Shown piece by piece: positions 26,601 to 34,091 of a stretch of DNA of 64,000 nt. Under the pieces are notes generated by a model. That model searched no databases. It had not been told where the DNA came from and saw only the letters and a program-made list of their open reading frames with translations. Origin of the DNA: Moduliflexus sp964602655 (GTDB lineage: Bacteria > Moduliflexota > Moduliflexia > Moduliflexales > Moduliflexaceae); assembly GCA_964602655.1 (NCBI GenBank), contig CAZRSF010000018.1, positions 25,236 through 89,235 on the forward strand. The letters are read 5' to 3'. The position numbers and the translations under genes were made by a program. How positions within the stretch are numbered: the stretch's first letter is position 1; every line of letters starts with the position of its first letter.

Positions 26601-27480
26601 GGAGGCCGTGTTTGTCCCGTTCCTTCAGACTGAAATCGGCAAACGCTCGCAGGAAGGTACGGGGTTAGGTTTGCCGATCAGTCGAAAATTTGTGCAACTG
26701 ATGGGCGGAGAACTTCAGGTGCAGAGCGTTGTCGGACGCGGCAGCACGTTCGCGTTTGCCATTCCGGCGCGCATCATCGAACAGGCGGCAAAACCGCCTG
26801 CTCCGCTGCCGCGCCGCGCAATCGGACTTGCGCCAGATCAACCGCGTTACAAAATATTGATCGTAGATGCTCATGAAGAGAGCCGCGCATTGCTGCTGCA
26901 TCTGCTGCGTCCATTAGGTTTCGACCTTCAGGACGCGAGCGACGGACATGCCGCCTTCGAGATATGGGAGCTCTGGCAGCCGGAAATGATCTGGCTCGAT
27001 CTGCGCCTGCCCGCGATGGACGGCAATGACACCATCAGGCGCATCCGCGAGCGCGAGCGAACGACCGGAGCGCATACCTGCATCATTGCAACAAGCGCGG
27101 TGTCGGATGAAGACGAATACGCAAACGCCATGACGAATGGCTGCGATGATTTTCTGTTGAAACCACTGCGCGACACGGAAATTTTCGACCGACTGAGCGC
27201 GCACCTGCATGTGCAGTTCCTCTATGCCGACAAGCGCGCTGGCAAGAAACCGCTGTCGCCAAGGCTCTCCCCTGCGATGATTCGAGACGCGATTGCCGCG
27301 CTGCCGGAAGAACTGCGTTCCGCGTTGAAACATGCGATGGTTACGGCGGATATTGCCAGCATCATCGTGATTGCCGAGAACCTTGCCGAACAGAATGCGC
27401 CTCTGCGCGAGGCCATTTTAGAACGGACGAAACAGTTCGACTATCAAACATTTTTAGAAGCGTTTCGCGCTCTCGAATAA
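20638..27480 (+). CDS. Giant hybrid: Ser/Thr kinase - AAA ATPase - GAF - PAS - PAS - histidine kinase - receiver
   Basis: This is a 2280-residue signalling protein. In order: a Ser/Thr kinase domain (residues 6-275; HVIHKDLNPSNIVL and IIDFGIAS); a 34-residue repeat-encoded insert (about 292-324); a STAND-like AAA ATPase (GEAGIGKSS near 381, VALFLDDLQWAD near 506); a long helical region (750-1330); GAF (1350-1505); a coiled coil; two near-duplicate PAS domains (1552-1670 and 1677-1795); HisKA (ASMSHELRTPLN, His1822); HATPase (DTGAGIAPEDLEAVF, GTGLGLPISRKFVQ); a receiver with phospho-acceptor Asp2121 (MIWLDLRLPAMDG); and a 70-residue helical tail. The domain order matches the known trifunctional kinase/ATPase/histidine kinase family. 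No membrane segment is seen, so it is probably cytosolic. AAGGAG precedes ATG 20638. Inputs and outputs are unknown. Confidence 0.93.
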   Translation: MLPIVPGYRITHTLYESEHSLIYRGWRNDDHQSVILKQFEPLTRLPEELARFKREYDVTRGLHSTRLIQAYDLVCHDERWIIVLEDIGGESLRALRIAGTLPLADLVALAIGVCENLDDMHRRHVIHKDLNPSNIVLNRETGQIQIIDFGIASQFTKEFASFRNPNVIEGTLAYISPEQTGRMNRDIDVRTDFYSLGATLYELLTGRLPFESKDALTLVHAHIATYPTPPRECVILKEQNASHVETLRILSDMIMKLLAKNAEDRYQSVQGILHDLTYCQDILIDFLSANPPDSPPGRGKGWVVEDWKSLTPHNPPLPLPGGKSVAEGAERRSPFHVGQHDLSGRFSMPQKLYGRDREIAALLAVFERVAAGATELALLTGEAGIGKSSLVAEIHKPITAKRGYFLSGKFDYLQRNIAYSAITQAFGQFCDLLLAESAEELAAWRQRILAAVGDNGQALLDVIPQLSAVIGTQPPLQDVGLQETQQRFLLSFQQFLRALCQPAHPVALFLDDLQWADAASLHLLQLLLTDADLRALMIIAAYRDDEIADGHPLRLHLDALAQTGAKIDAMRLTPFLPGDVADLVHDTLAIAAPQLSDVIFAKTQGNPFFVRQFFQSLHDDEVVRFDAAAGQWTYDMSRLRTMPLTDNVAALLSEKISRLSQRTRQTLQIAACLGHRFDLPTLASICCEPVEEVFADMVSASDEGIIIVLNESAAQNIAQCQFAHDRLRQAAYALIADAKKPAIHLGIARLLHASLPPEEREERLFELVEHWNAAADLLTDDAEKRHLAESNLNAGKKAKASAAHQSAIGYLSAGIAMTSAEDWHSRRSLMFALYDEFAEAAYLAAEYAIMAHTVAVVLDHARDVLETVRARETEILASMAQGNIPEAARIGVAALRQFGVMFPEQPTNDDFAAHYDAIRGAMAGRTPMELLALPAMTIPEGLAALRLLVAVYAPIFFCRPELIPYVIMKQVMLSLQYGNAPFSPLGYATYGLLLCGPLQEYDLSHQFGQLAAELVKHPASAAIRTHTTQMIAFAILPWHISLHTCIAMLRDNYEAGMALGDVMYAMYSANTYLFYSYLGGRPLETLLTECQTSLRAAEKQPYVLARINFAATMIACLRGDDAEPERSALDLFSERMSVAPFEESHDAGMQHLFYLNKTYLALLFEQPAECLRYAEISQRLVHASIGIYVYPLSFFYDALAQAAAYHTLEPERQQLARERIAGHLRQLARWAEFCPANFAHKYALVQAELHRIEGRVEQALDAYDDAIRLTKSAGFLSEEALANECAAKFWLRKGKPHLASVYMRNAHHCYQLWGAHPKAHQLEAAYPELLASGIRPFETDTSSSSRRTEALDLAAMMKAAQTISKEIALPELLKRLMIVMTQTAGAERASLLLREREEFVLYAQSDAAASQVEMLAEPFSQTTRLPRHLLEYTLRKHEPIIVENASTDFRFVHDAYVAQRQPKSVLSLPILHGGHLIGVLYFENNLAEGVFSPERVDMLRLLAGQAAISIENARVYAHVEQRVQERTAELNALNASLRQEIAERRRAEEQLQESRNLLLTIADNLPAYIAYADAETLRYRFVNTQFENFGLPRSEFIGKEIRALIGETNYAIAFPFLEKVRTGEPTLYENEFRLISGNRLVQVNYVPEFDEQGRVRGIVVLGNDITELKQTEHALRESEKLLMLIADNLPAYIAYADAADLRYRFVNKQYEAFGRPRHDIIGKTFPEIVGETGYEFAKPYLEQALSGQPASYENIFHLTHGDRWIKVNYVPDFDEKKNVRGLVILSYDITQEKQAEQALQQAKNAAESSNRAKSMFLASMSHELRTPLNAIIGFAQLLTYSSKLPPDACEYVEIIQRSSVHLLALINQVLDLSKIEAGRMTLNDKAINLYALLDELEEMFWLNAQQKGLRILFERAEDTPCYILADELKLRQILMNLLNNAIKFTQQGSVTVRVAPMPLPEFAEPATLSMTLQFSVEDTGAGIAPEDLEAVFVPFLQTEIGKRSQEGTGLGLPISRKFVQLMGGELQVQSVVGRGSTFAFAIPARIIEQAAKPPAPLPRRAIGLAPDQPRYKILIVDAHEESRALLLHLLRPLGFDLQDASDGHAAFEIWELWQPEMIWLDLRLPAMDGNDTIRRIRERERTTGAHTCIIATSAVSDEDEYANAMTNGCDDFLLKPLRDTEIFDRLSAHLHVQFLYADKRAGKKPLSPRLSPAMIRDAIAALPEELRSALKHAMVTADIASIIVIAENLAEQNAPLREAILERTKQFDYQTFLEAFRALE
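21511..21610. repeat. Palindromic repeat inserted in frame within the giant kinase gene
   Basis: Two G/C-rich arms (21511-21547 and 21575-21610) are imperfect inverted copies containing CCTCCTGGGAGGGGTAAGGG and CCACCCCTACCCCTCCC. An inner AGACT-GGA-AGTCT hairpin is at 21551-21563. The DNA encodes PPGRGKGWVV and NPPLPLPGG, low-complexity residues unlike either flank, between the kinase and ATPase domains. Its right arm recurs at 37970-37998 between cysD and cysNC. It looks like a mobile palindromic element tolerated in a linker. Confidence 0.85.
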
Positions 27481-27540
27481 TCTGAGTCCCCTATCTGTTC
27501 TAATTTTTCGCGCCCGTCAGGGGTGCTGGGATATATTTCC

Positions 27541-28338
27541 CTACGCCAGCAGATAGTGTTCGATCAGTTTCGCGACGCCGTCGTTGTCGTTCGAATCCGT
27601 CACATGATCCGCGACTTTTTTGAGATCGGGATGCGCGTTCCCCATCGCCACGCCGAAACCGGCTTCGGAGAGCATCTCGACATCGTTCAAATTATCGCCG
27701 ACCGCAATAATCTCCTGCAACGACACTCCTAAATATTCGGCCAGATATTTCAATGCGCTGCCCTTCGAAACGCCGGCGGGCAAGACCTCAAGATAATGCG
27801 ATTCGGAACAGACTAAGACGGTGTCTTTGTCAAGCGCTCTATACGCTCGCGCAAACCGCGTCAATTCTTCCGGCTGGCCGATGCACAACAATTTGATCGG
27901 ATCGCGGTCGCCTAAAAATCGCGCGAGGTCGCCGACCACATGGCAGGGAATATGCTCTTTTTCGTTGAATTCCTGCACGTCCGGGCTGAGGACGCTGACA
28001 TAGATGTCGTCGTCAAGATACAAAAGAATTGATACCTGAAACTGCGATTGCAGCGCGAATGCCTTTAATGCCTGTTCATTGCGTAGATTCTTCGCGTACA
28101 GGGTTTTGCGCGGCTGAAGGGTTTCGATGCGCGCGCCGTTATAGAGAATCATCGGCACATTCGGCGGAAGGGTTTGCATAATCGGAAGGGACGAATTAAA
28201 GTTGCGCCCGGTCGCAAACGTGAGAAATTTCCCCTGTTCTTTTGCTTGCGAAAAGGCGTTCTGCACCCTGGCGCTCACCAGGCGGTTCGTATTCAACAGC
28301 GTTCCATCCAAATCTGTGACAAATAATTTATAGCTCAT
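27541..28338 (-). CDS. Cof-type HAD hydrolase
   Basis: The 265-residue sugar-phosphatase-like HAD protein has motif I LFVTDLDGTLLN, motif II FATGRN and motifs III/IV around GVSKGSALKYLAEYLG and VGDNLNDVEMLSEAGFGVAMGNA. The class II cap and NLNDVEML signature are those of Cof/YidA proteins, which dephosphorylate small phosphometabolites. ATG 28338 is chosen; GTG 28353 would add 5 residues. It is convergent with the giant kinase gene and its function in this locus is not evident. Confidence 0.93.
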   Translation of the reverse strand: MSYKLFVTDLDGTLLNTNRLVSARVQNAFSQAKEQGKFLTFATGRNFNSSLPIMQTLPPNVPMILYNGARIETLQPRKTLYAKNLRNEQALKAFALQSQFQVSILLYLDDDIYVSVLSPDVQEFNEKEHIPCHVVGDLARFLGDRDPIKLLCIGQPEELTRFARAYRALDKDTVLVCSESHYLEVLPAGVSKGSALKYLAEYLGVSLQEIIAVGDNLNDVEMLSEAGFGVAMGNAHPDLKKVADHVTDSNDNDGVAKLIEHYLLA

Positions 28339-28542
28339 GCTGACATGTCTCACCCGTGAGCGCAGAAATATTCGCAGGCGTTTTTTCTCTTGCGAACGTT
28401 GTCTTGACTCTGGGGATTTTCATTCGGACTCCTTGAGTTATGGTGTGCATTTTACGGTCTATCCATCCAATAGGTCAAATCGTCATAATCCCACAATTGC
28501 GTCAATTGAATTTTTCACAAATCCGAACCATCGTTTTCTTGC

Positions 28543-28570
28543 TTGACAGGAGTGTTTTCTGTTTTAGAAT
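28543..28570 (+). promoter_or_regulatory. Strong sigma-70-type promoter candidate
   Basis: Perfect TTGACA (28543-28548) and TAGAAT (28565-28570) are 16 nt apart, about 390 nt before the chemoreceptor start. It predicts a start near 28577 and a long leader. Confidence 0.55.
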
Positions 28571-28862
28571 TCGATGGCGTGGAAAGTTTGTCCGCGATAC
28601 GGGCGAATCGGGCAAGCTTGCCCGGTTGCGACATTTTGACGACAGCATCCTTTCTCTTGGTTTATAAAGCCTTTCCTCTGATTATCCTCATCGCGTATCA
28701 GGCATTTCTGCCCGATTTTTGTTTGGTTCGCAGATCGCTTTTAAATTAACATATCCTGTAAATCACGAATATACAATATATTATACTAAATTTTATCATC
28801 ATGGCATGTTTCGTGCTGTTTGTAACAGAGTGGATTGTTTGAGTTCTGGGTCAAGCACATTG

Positions 28863-28911
28863 GGAGTGTCAGAGCGCAGTTCTGACCGTCAAAACTGCGC
28901 GCTGACACTCC
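28863..28911. repeat. Large hairpin upstream of the chemoreceptor gene
   Basis: The arms 28863-28881 and 28893-28911 match at 18 of 19 positions, with an 11-nt loop. The arm begins GGAGTGTCAGAGCGCAGTT. The GGAGTGTCA end is shared with other junction palindromes in the window. It lies about 50 nt before the GGAGG site of the chemoreceptor gene and could act as a terminator or attenuator in the leader. Confidence 0.75.
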
Positions 28912-28963
28912 TATCGAAAAGCACGTTCTTATTGAAGCAATCGTTCACTATCGGAGGTTCATG

Positions 28964-31075
28964 ATGACATGTAATCTTAGGGGAAAATTTTTGTTTCCAA
29001 CCGTCGCGTTGATTATCGTCGGAATGGGGATTTCCATGCTGGTCGCGTACATCAGTTCGACAAACGCTGTTGAGCAGACAATCAAAGATCAATTGTCTCA
29101 GATTGTCGCATCAACGGCGCAAAGCCTGACATCTTGGATCGAGGAAGCCGAATCCGACGTGATCAGTTGGAGCGAGACGCCGATGTATGCGGCGGCCATG
29201 CAAGATTCGTTTGTCGGGACATCGGCCAGGAGTTCCGCCTCTCTTGAACTGGCTAAATTACAAGCGAATTATGGCTGTTATGACGCCATCAATCTTGCCA
29301 ATGCCGCCGGAGACGTGGTCGTGTCGTCCGCCGCTCTGGGCAATACAATGAATCTTGCGGACAAGGTATATTTTCAAGAGGCATTGCAGGGCAAACTCGC
29401 GGTGTCTGAGGTCGAAAAAAGCGACGTATCCGGCAAACCGGTGTTTATGATTGCCGCTCCGGTAAAAGCAGAGGAGGCTGTTGTCGGCGTGTTGATCGGC
29501 GTGATCAATCTGGAGCATTTCAATCAAAAATTTATTGATCCCGTAAAAGTCGGTCAGACCGGCTATGCGTATGTATTTAAGCGTGATGGGGTAGTGATCG
29601 CGCATCCCCAAAAGGAGCAGATTTTACAACTGAATGTGGCCGATTATGATTTCGGTAAAGAACTGATGGGCAATACACAGGGCGTTATTTCCTATACCTG
29701 GGAAGGCGTACATAAACTCGTGGCGTTTCAACGCCTCGAAGCGACCGGCTGGACGGTCAGCGCTGGAGCGGCGACGCGGGAAATGCTCGCGCCGATCCGC
29801 AAAATGGCTTACATCAACAGCGCTGTCGCCGGTGCGGTGATGATCGTGCTGACAGCGCTTATTGTCGTGTTAGTCCGGTCGTTAGTCAATCCGCTGAAGC
29901 GAATTGTCAGCATTGCGAACGCCATTGCCGAAGGCGATATGGAGCAGCAAATTTCCATTCGTCGTCATGATGAAATCGGCGTGTTGGCCGATGCGATGCG
30001 CAACATGGCTGCTAACCTGAATACCGCTGTCCAGGTGACCGGTCAAATCGCGAATGGCGATATGACGGTCGCCGTCCCTGTGCGCTCAGAAAAGGATGCG
30101 TTAGGCAAAGCGTTGACCGCAATGACGCAAAAACTGCGCGACATCGTCGGCGATGTCAAGATCGCTGCCGAGAACGTCACGACCGGCAGTCAGTTCATGA
30201 GTTCCGGTTCGGAAGAACTCTCGCAAGGCGCGACAGAACAGGCGGCGGCAGCGGAACAAGCCTCGTCTTCGATGGAAGAAATGGCCGCCAATATCTGCCA
30301 GAATGCCGAAAATGCCAGACAAACCGAACGGATTGCCACGCAGGCGGCGCAGGATGCGCAGGAAAGCGGATTAGCCGTTGCGGAGGCCGTGTTGGCGATT
30401 CGAGAGATTGCGAAAAAAGTGCAGATTATTGACGAACTTGCCAGACAAACCCGGATGTTGTCGTTGAACGCCACCATCGAAGCGGCGAAAGCGCAGGAAT
30501 TCGGCAAAGGATTTGGAGTTGTGGCCGCCGAAGTGCGAGCGTTAGCCGAGCGGAGTCAATCGGCGGCGGCGGAAATTACCAATCTGGCCGACGCTTCGGT
30601 GAATATCGCGGAAGTTGCCGGGGAACGGCTCAAAACCCTTGTGCCGGATATTCGGAAAACCGCTGAACTCGTTCAGGAAATCAGCGCCGCCACCAGCGAA
30701 CAGGAACGCGGCGCAGGCCAGATTAACACCGCAATTCAGCAATTGGATCAGGTGATTCAGCAAAACGCCACCGCATCCGAAGAGATGTCGTCAACCTCGG
30801 AAGAACTCGCCGCACAAGCGGAGCATCTTCAGGGCGTGATCGCGTTCTTCAAGGTGCGCGAGGAACGTCAGGAGGCCGTGCCGCCGATTCAGCAGCGCGT
30901 TTCGAACCCTATGGCCGCCAAGCTCCATGCGAAAATCGCCCACATCAAGCATCAGAGCGATTTTATCCAGCCGAAAACCGGCGGAAACGGTCATGCTCCT
31001 GTGCCGCAGGCGGCGTATGCCGGCGTCTTCGACGGAGGGGAAGACGCCCTGGATAACGAGTTCGAACGATTTTAA
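28964..31075 (+). CDS. Methyl-accepting chemotaxis protein with periplasmic Cache domain
   Basis: The 703-residue receptor has TM1 (FLFPTVALIIVGMGISMLVAY), a dCache-type ligand domain (about 35-275; YFQEALQGKLAVSEVEKS and TGYAYVFKRDGVVIAHP), TM2 (AVAGAVMIVLTALIVVLVRSL), HAMP, and a signalling domain with the tip QTRMLSLNATIEAAKAQEFG and VVAAEVRALAERS. It signals to CheA/CheW, which are not in the window. The C-terminus lacks a CheR-docking pentapeptide. ATG 28964 is 6 nt from GGAGG; ATG 28961 is closer. Cache domains of this shape often bind amino acids or small acids, but no binding residue was identified. Confidence 0.94.
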   Translation: MTCNLRGKFLFPTVALIIVGMGISMLVAYISSTNAVEQTIKDQLSQIVASTAQSLTSWIEEAESDVISWSETPMYAAAMQDSFVGTSARSSASLELAKLQANYGCYDAINLANAAGDVVVSSAALGNTMNLADKVYFQEALQGKLAVSEVEKSDVSGKPVFMIAAPVKAEEAVVGVLIGVINLEHFNQKFIDPVKVGQTGYAYVFKRDGVVIAHPQKEQILQLNVADYDFGKELMGNTQGVISYTWEGVHKLVAFQRLEATGWTVSAGAATREMLAPIRKMAYINSAVAGAVMIVLTALIVVLVRSLVNPLKRIVSIANAIAEGDMEQQISIRRHDEIGVLADAMRNMAANLNTAVQVTGQIANGDMTVAVPVRSEKDALGKALTAMTQKLRDIVGDVKIAAENVTTGSQFMSSGSEELSQGATEQAAAAEQASSSMEEMAANICQNAENARQTERIATQAAQDAQESGLAVAEAVLAIREIAKKVQIIDELARQTRMLSLNATIEAAKAQEFGKGFGVVAAEVRALAERSQSAAAEITNLADASVNIAEVAGERLKTLVPDIRKTAELVQEISAATSEQERGAGQINTAIQQLDQVIQQNATASEEMSSTSEELAAQAEHLQGVIAFFKVREERQEAVPPIQQRVSNPMAAKLHAKIAHIKHQSDFIQPKTGGNGHAPVPQAAYAGVFDGGEDALDNEFERF

Positions 31076-31102
31076 CAACGAGAGAACTGGATGAGTGTGT
31101 GC

Positions 31103-31198
31103 GACAGCATTATTCATCGCCGTTCACCTCGCAGCAGGAGTATCAAAGCGAAGCGTTGAGAGCGAAAGCTCCGCTTTCATACTCCTGAAAATGCTGTC
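31103..31198. repeat. 96-bp palindromic dispersed repeat, copy A
   Basis: The outer arms GACAGCATT (31103-31111) and AATGCTGTC (31190-31198) are perfect. Inner arms 31137-31150 and 31172-31185 (starting GGAGTAT) match at 13 of 14. It lies between the convergent chemoreceptor and exporter genes. It shares GACAGCATTATTCAT near one end and GCGAAGCGTTGA in the middle with copy B at 33109-33202. Confidence 0.8.
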
Positions 31199-31209
31199 CG
31201 GCGCGCGAC

Positions 31210-31842
31210 CTAATCTGTCTTGACTGCCAACTGGACGCCAAGCCCAACGAACACGAGTCCGCTGACTTTTTGCAGGATTTTGCCGATGGATTGATTTTTG
31301 CGCAGGGTATGCGTCATGAGCGAGGCCGAATACGCCAAAAATAAACACCACAACGTGCCGGTCGTGGCAAACGTGCCGCCTAAAATCAGGAACGGCAATG
31401 CGCCGTCGGCCTGCTCCGGGCGGACGAATTGCGGCAGAAACGAGAGGAAAAAGAGCGCGACTTTGGGATTTAACACGTTCGTCGTCATGCCCTGCCGGTA
31501 AATCTTGAACAAATCGGCGCGTTCGAAACCGCGTCCCTGCGTTTCGAACAGCGGAGCGCGTTCCAGCAGCATTCGTATGCCTAAATACGCCAAATACGCC
31601 GCGCCGAGGTATTTGATGACATGAAACACGGTCGCCGACGACATCAAGATCGCCGAGAGGCCGAACGCCGCGAAGATCGTATGAATGACGCAGCCCGTCG
31701 AAATGCCCAACACGGAAACCATTCCGGCCTTTTTGCCCTGCGCGATGCTTCGGGTGAGAATGTACATGGTATCGGAACCCGGCATGAGATTCAGCAGAAT
31801 TCCAGCGATTAAAAAACCAGCATAATTTTCAATACCAAACAT
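31210..31842 (-). CDS. LysE/RhtB-family exporter
   Basis: The 210-residue polytopic protein starts FGIENYAGFLIAGILLNLMPGSDTMYILTRSIAQG, the RhtB signature with NLMPGSDTMY, and continues with VLGISTGCVIHTIFAAFGLS and KYLGAAYLAYLGIRM. Relatives export homoserine, threonine, leucine or related metabolites. ATG 31842 starts at the first helix; the frame extends to 31914. No strong Shine-Dalgarno site is visible. The propeller gene ends about 77 nt upstream. Confidence 0.9.
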   Translation of the reverse strand: MFGIENYAGFLIAGILLNLMPGSDTMYILTRSIAQGKKAGMVSVLGISTGCVIHTIFAAFGLSAILMSSATVFHVIKYLGAAYLAYLGIRMLLERAPLFETQGRGFERADLFKIYRQGMTTNVLNPKVALFFLSFLPQFVRPEQADGALPFLILGGTFATTGTLWCLFLAYSASLMTHTLRKNQSIGKILQKVSGLVFVGLGVQLAVKTD

Positions 31843-31919
31843 TGGAATGCAACGACAAAGAGAGGCGGAAGAAAGGATCAATGCAACACCCTTTCTTCCA
31901 CCTTTCCTTGTCATTTCCG

Positions 31920-33092
31920 TTACCGAATGGCGATCAGATGTTCGATCAGATGGCCTGTACCGATCTGTTGCGGTTTGCCGCGTTCGTCAAGTTGAAATAT
32001 CGCGCTGCCGTTCGTGTAAATGACCGTGCCGTCCGGCGTCACGTCAAACGACAACACGCCTTTTGCCAGTGCTTCTTCCTTACCGGATGGCGCGCGGCGC
32101 AGCAGTTCCCACGATTGCGGCACTAACGCCGGCGCTTGTTTCTCTTTCTCCGCTTCTCGCAGGCTTTTTTGCACGTCCACCATGCGTCCGCGCAACAGCA
32201 GCGTTTTTTCATCCTCGGCCACGATTTTCGGTCCGGAGGCGGTGGTCAGCGGTTTTTGCGAAAAGGTGAGCGAAAAGAAATTCAGAAAATGAAAAACCGC
32301 TCGCAGCAGGCGCAACGGAAACAGCAGAAAATCCGCAATCCCCTGTCCGACTCCGTAATTCGAGCGATTCGGGTCTTCATACGGACGCCGGATGACATAC
32401 AGATTGCCCTGAGCATCGGCGCGGGGGCAGAGAAAATCATATTTTGCGTCTTCGAGCAGCGTTGAAATTGCGCGATTGTCGAGGTCTAACTGGTGAATCG
32501 CAAATGGCGCGGTTCCCCGGAAAAACCCTTGCTGATTCCGCGCAACTCCGGCGGATTGGAAGAGAATGCGGCGCTCTGTTCCCGGCATCCAGGATGGCGC
32601 TTCGTCCACCGAATCCCCTTCGGTAAGCTGTCGCAACTCGCGCCCTTCCGCATTCATCACGATGATGTTCGCCGTGCCGTTTTCGAACGACTGCGAGCCG
32701 ACGATCATCTGATGTTCAGGATGCCAGTCCAAATCCCGCGCCCGGAAACGTTCTTTGTGGAACAGGCGGCGTTCGTTGCGCTCTTGCCAATTATACCGAA
32801 ACAGCCCGCCGGTCGCTTCGGTGTTCAGCAGAAAGAGCAGATCGCTTGCGCCGCCACCGTGCGTCACGCCGCTGATCGAGACCTGCGCGGCGTTCTGATT
32901 GGCGGATTGGACACCCCAGAGCATACTACCGCCGAACGGCGTCCCCTGTTTGCCGGTTTTCCATTCGTTCCGCTGTTGCATTCGCAACGTGCGTTCGACA
33001 ACCTCTTTGCCGAAATGACTTTCGATTTGCTGCGCTTCGTGTGCGCCGTCTTTGATAAACAACCTGCCTTGTGATAAATATGCACATATCAT
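31920..33092 (-). CDS. TolB-like beta-propeller protein of unknown role
   Basis: The 390-residue protein has repeated propeller-type strands: RDLDWHPEHQMIVGSQSFE, TANIIVMNAEGRELRQLTEGD, EAPSWMPGTERRILFQSAG and LSFDVTPDGTVIYTNGSA. The WMPG..ILF and LTEGD patterns are TolB/WD40-like. A hydrophobic segment (ADFLLFPLRLLRAVFHFLNFF, about 255-275) interrupts the repeats, which is unusual and could be an amphipathic membrane-facing loop. There is no obvious signal peptide, so location is uncertain. No function is assigned. Confidence 0.6.
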   Translation of the reverse strand: MICAYLSQGRLFIKDGAHEAQQIESHFGKEVVERTLRMQQRNEWKTGKQGTPFGGSMLWGVQSANQNAAQVSISGVTHGGGASDLLFLLNTEATGGLFRYNWQERNERRLFHKERFRARDLDWHPEHQMIVGSQSFENGTANIIVMNAEGRELRQLTEGDSVDEAPSWMPGTERRILFQSAGVARNQQGFFRGTAPFAIHQLDLDNRAISTLLEDAKYDFLCPRADAQGNLYVIRRPYEDPNRSNYGVGQGIADFLLFPLRLLRAVFHFLNFFSLTFSQKPLTTASGPKIVAEDEKTLLLRGRMVDVQKSLREAEKEKQAPALVPQSWELLRRAPSGKEEALAKGVLSFDVTPDGTVIYTNGSAIFQLDERGKPQQIGTGHLIEHLIAIR

Positions 33093-33108
33093 GATACGAT
33101 TTCATACG

Positions 33109-33202
33109 GCATTATTCACGCGCATTGACACCGAATCCAGAAGTTTCAACGCTTCGCGTTGACACTCCTTTTTCACGTTCAATGGCAATGAATAATGCTG
33201 TC
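33109..33202. repeat. 94-bp palindromic dispersed repeat, copy B
   Basis: The outer arms GCATTATTCA (33109-33118) and TGAATAATGC (33189-33198) are perfect. A small hairpin AACGC-TTC-GCGTT sits inside. Read on the minus strand it begins GACAGCATTATTCAT and contains GGAGTGTCAACGCGAAGC, matching copy A (31103-31198) over both blocks. It lies between the propeller and pgl genes. Confidence 0.8.
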
Positions 33203-33206
33203 TAAT

Positions 33207-33944
33207 TTATGCAACAAACCAGTTCAGTGCGCCGTCCGGTTTGACTCGCGCAGCGGGATAATGCGCCAACGCCTGTTCGAGATGATAGATAATTTCTTCA
33301 AGAATCGGGCGTTTTTCCTGACCGGAAATCAGGAACAGCACATGTTTGGCGGCATTAATCACCGGAAACGTCAGCGTCACGCGCCGCGCGAACGGCGACA
33401 GGCCGGGAATCGGCGTGGCGACGACCCAGCGCGCCTCTTCGTCAAGCGCCGGGCTGCCGGGAAATAACGATGCCGTATGCCCGTCTTTCCCCATACCGAG
33501 CAAAATCAGGTCGAAGACCGGTACGCCTTTCTCTTTAGAGGACGGATCGAATGCGGTCAAATGTTCCCGTAATGTCATTTGATATGCGTCCGCCGCCGCT
33601 TCCGGCGTGTCTAATTCCGTTGGCGCAGGATGCGTCTGCTCCGCCGGAATCGAGACATGCCGGATCAGCGCGTCAAACGCCATCGCCGCGTTATTCTCGG
33701 CATGATCGCGCGGCACGAAACGTTCGTCGCCCCAGAACAGATGCGTTTGCTGCCAGGGGACATCTTCGCGATACGGCGATTGCGTCAGGCGTTCGTACAG
33801 GGCGCGCGGCGTGCTGCCTCCGGAAAGGGCGATGGTGAAACTGCCATGCGCGGCAACGCTGTCGCGCGCAAGCTCGCATACGCGCCCGGCGGCTGCGCGG
33901 CTCATGGCGTCTATCGTGTCGAAATATAGAATGGTTGGGGACAT
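33207..33944 (-). CDS. pgl: 6-phosphogluconolactonase
   Basis: The 245-residue DevB-type protein hydrolyses 6-phosphoglucono-1,5-lactone in the oxidative pentose phosphate pathway. Diagnostic segments are ALSGGSTPRALYERL, LFWGDERFVPRDHAENNAAM and FDLILLGMGKDGHTASLFPG. ATG 33944 has a perfect GGAGGTG at good spacing, so the longer frame to 33980 is rejected. Neither glucose-6-phosphate dehydrogenase nor 6-phosphogluconate dehydrogenase is next to it. Confidence 0.95.
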   Translation of the reverse strand: MSPTILYFDTIDAMSRAAAGRVCELARDSVAAHGSFTIALSGGSTPRALYERLTQSPYREDVPWQQTHLFWGDERFVPRDHAENNAAMAFDALIRHVSIPAEQTHPAPTELDTPEAAADAYQMTLREHLTAFDPSSKEKGVPVFDLILLGMGKDGHTASLFPGSPALDEEARWVVATPIPGLSPFARRVTLTFPVINAAKHVLFLISGQEKRPILEEIIYHLEQALAHYPAARVKPDGALNWFVA

Positions 33945-34049
33945 CTCATCACCTCCGAGAGAAAATCGCGGGGACATCACCCCGTTGCCGTTTCATCAGA
34001 GATTCGCAGGCGCTGGTTGTCAAGAATATTCGGAGCGCAGAAACAGGAA

Positions 34050-34075
34050 CGGCGCTTCCCGCTGAGGAAGCGCCG
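34050..34075 (-). terminator. Terminator-like hairpin after the TPR lipoprotein gene
   Basis: The arms 34050-34059 (CGGCGCTTCC) and 34066-34075 form a perfect 10-bp stem with a 6-nt loop, 16 nt after the stop, and T-rich sequence follows on the minus strand. Confidence 0.7.
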
Positions 34076-34091
34076 CGTTGATGAGAGGTTG

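Larger units (their letters stand above)
28339..28963. other. Long upstream region of the chemoreceptor gene
   Basis: About 625 bp between the HAD gene (leftward) and the chemoreceptor gene (rightward). It contains a strong promoter candidate (28543-28570), a perfect 16-bp palindrome CGGGCAAGCTTGCCCG (28609-28624), an AT-rich tract around 28740-28800, and a large hairpin (28863-28911). No ORF with coding character was seen. The layout allows a structured 5' leader of about 380 nt. Confidence 0.6.

Noticed and set aside
28577..28960. A c-di-GMP or other known riboswitch in the chemoreceptor leader
   Set aside because: I looked for GEMM-type conserved stretches and did not see them. Only generic hairpins were found, so no riboswitch is claimed.
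32493..33074. A 193-codon plus-strand frame opposite the propeller gene
   Set aside because: The minus-strand frame shows propeller-type repeat strands and continuous coding. This one is compositionally like an antisense frame.
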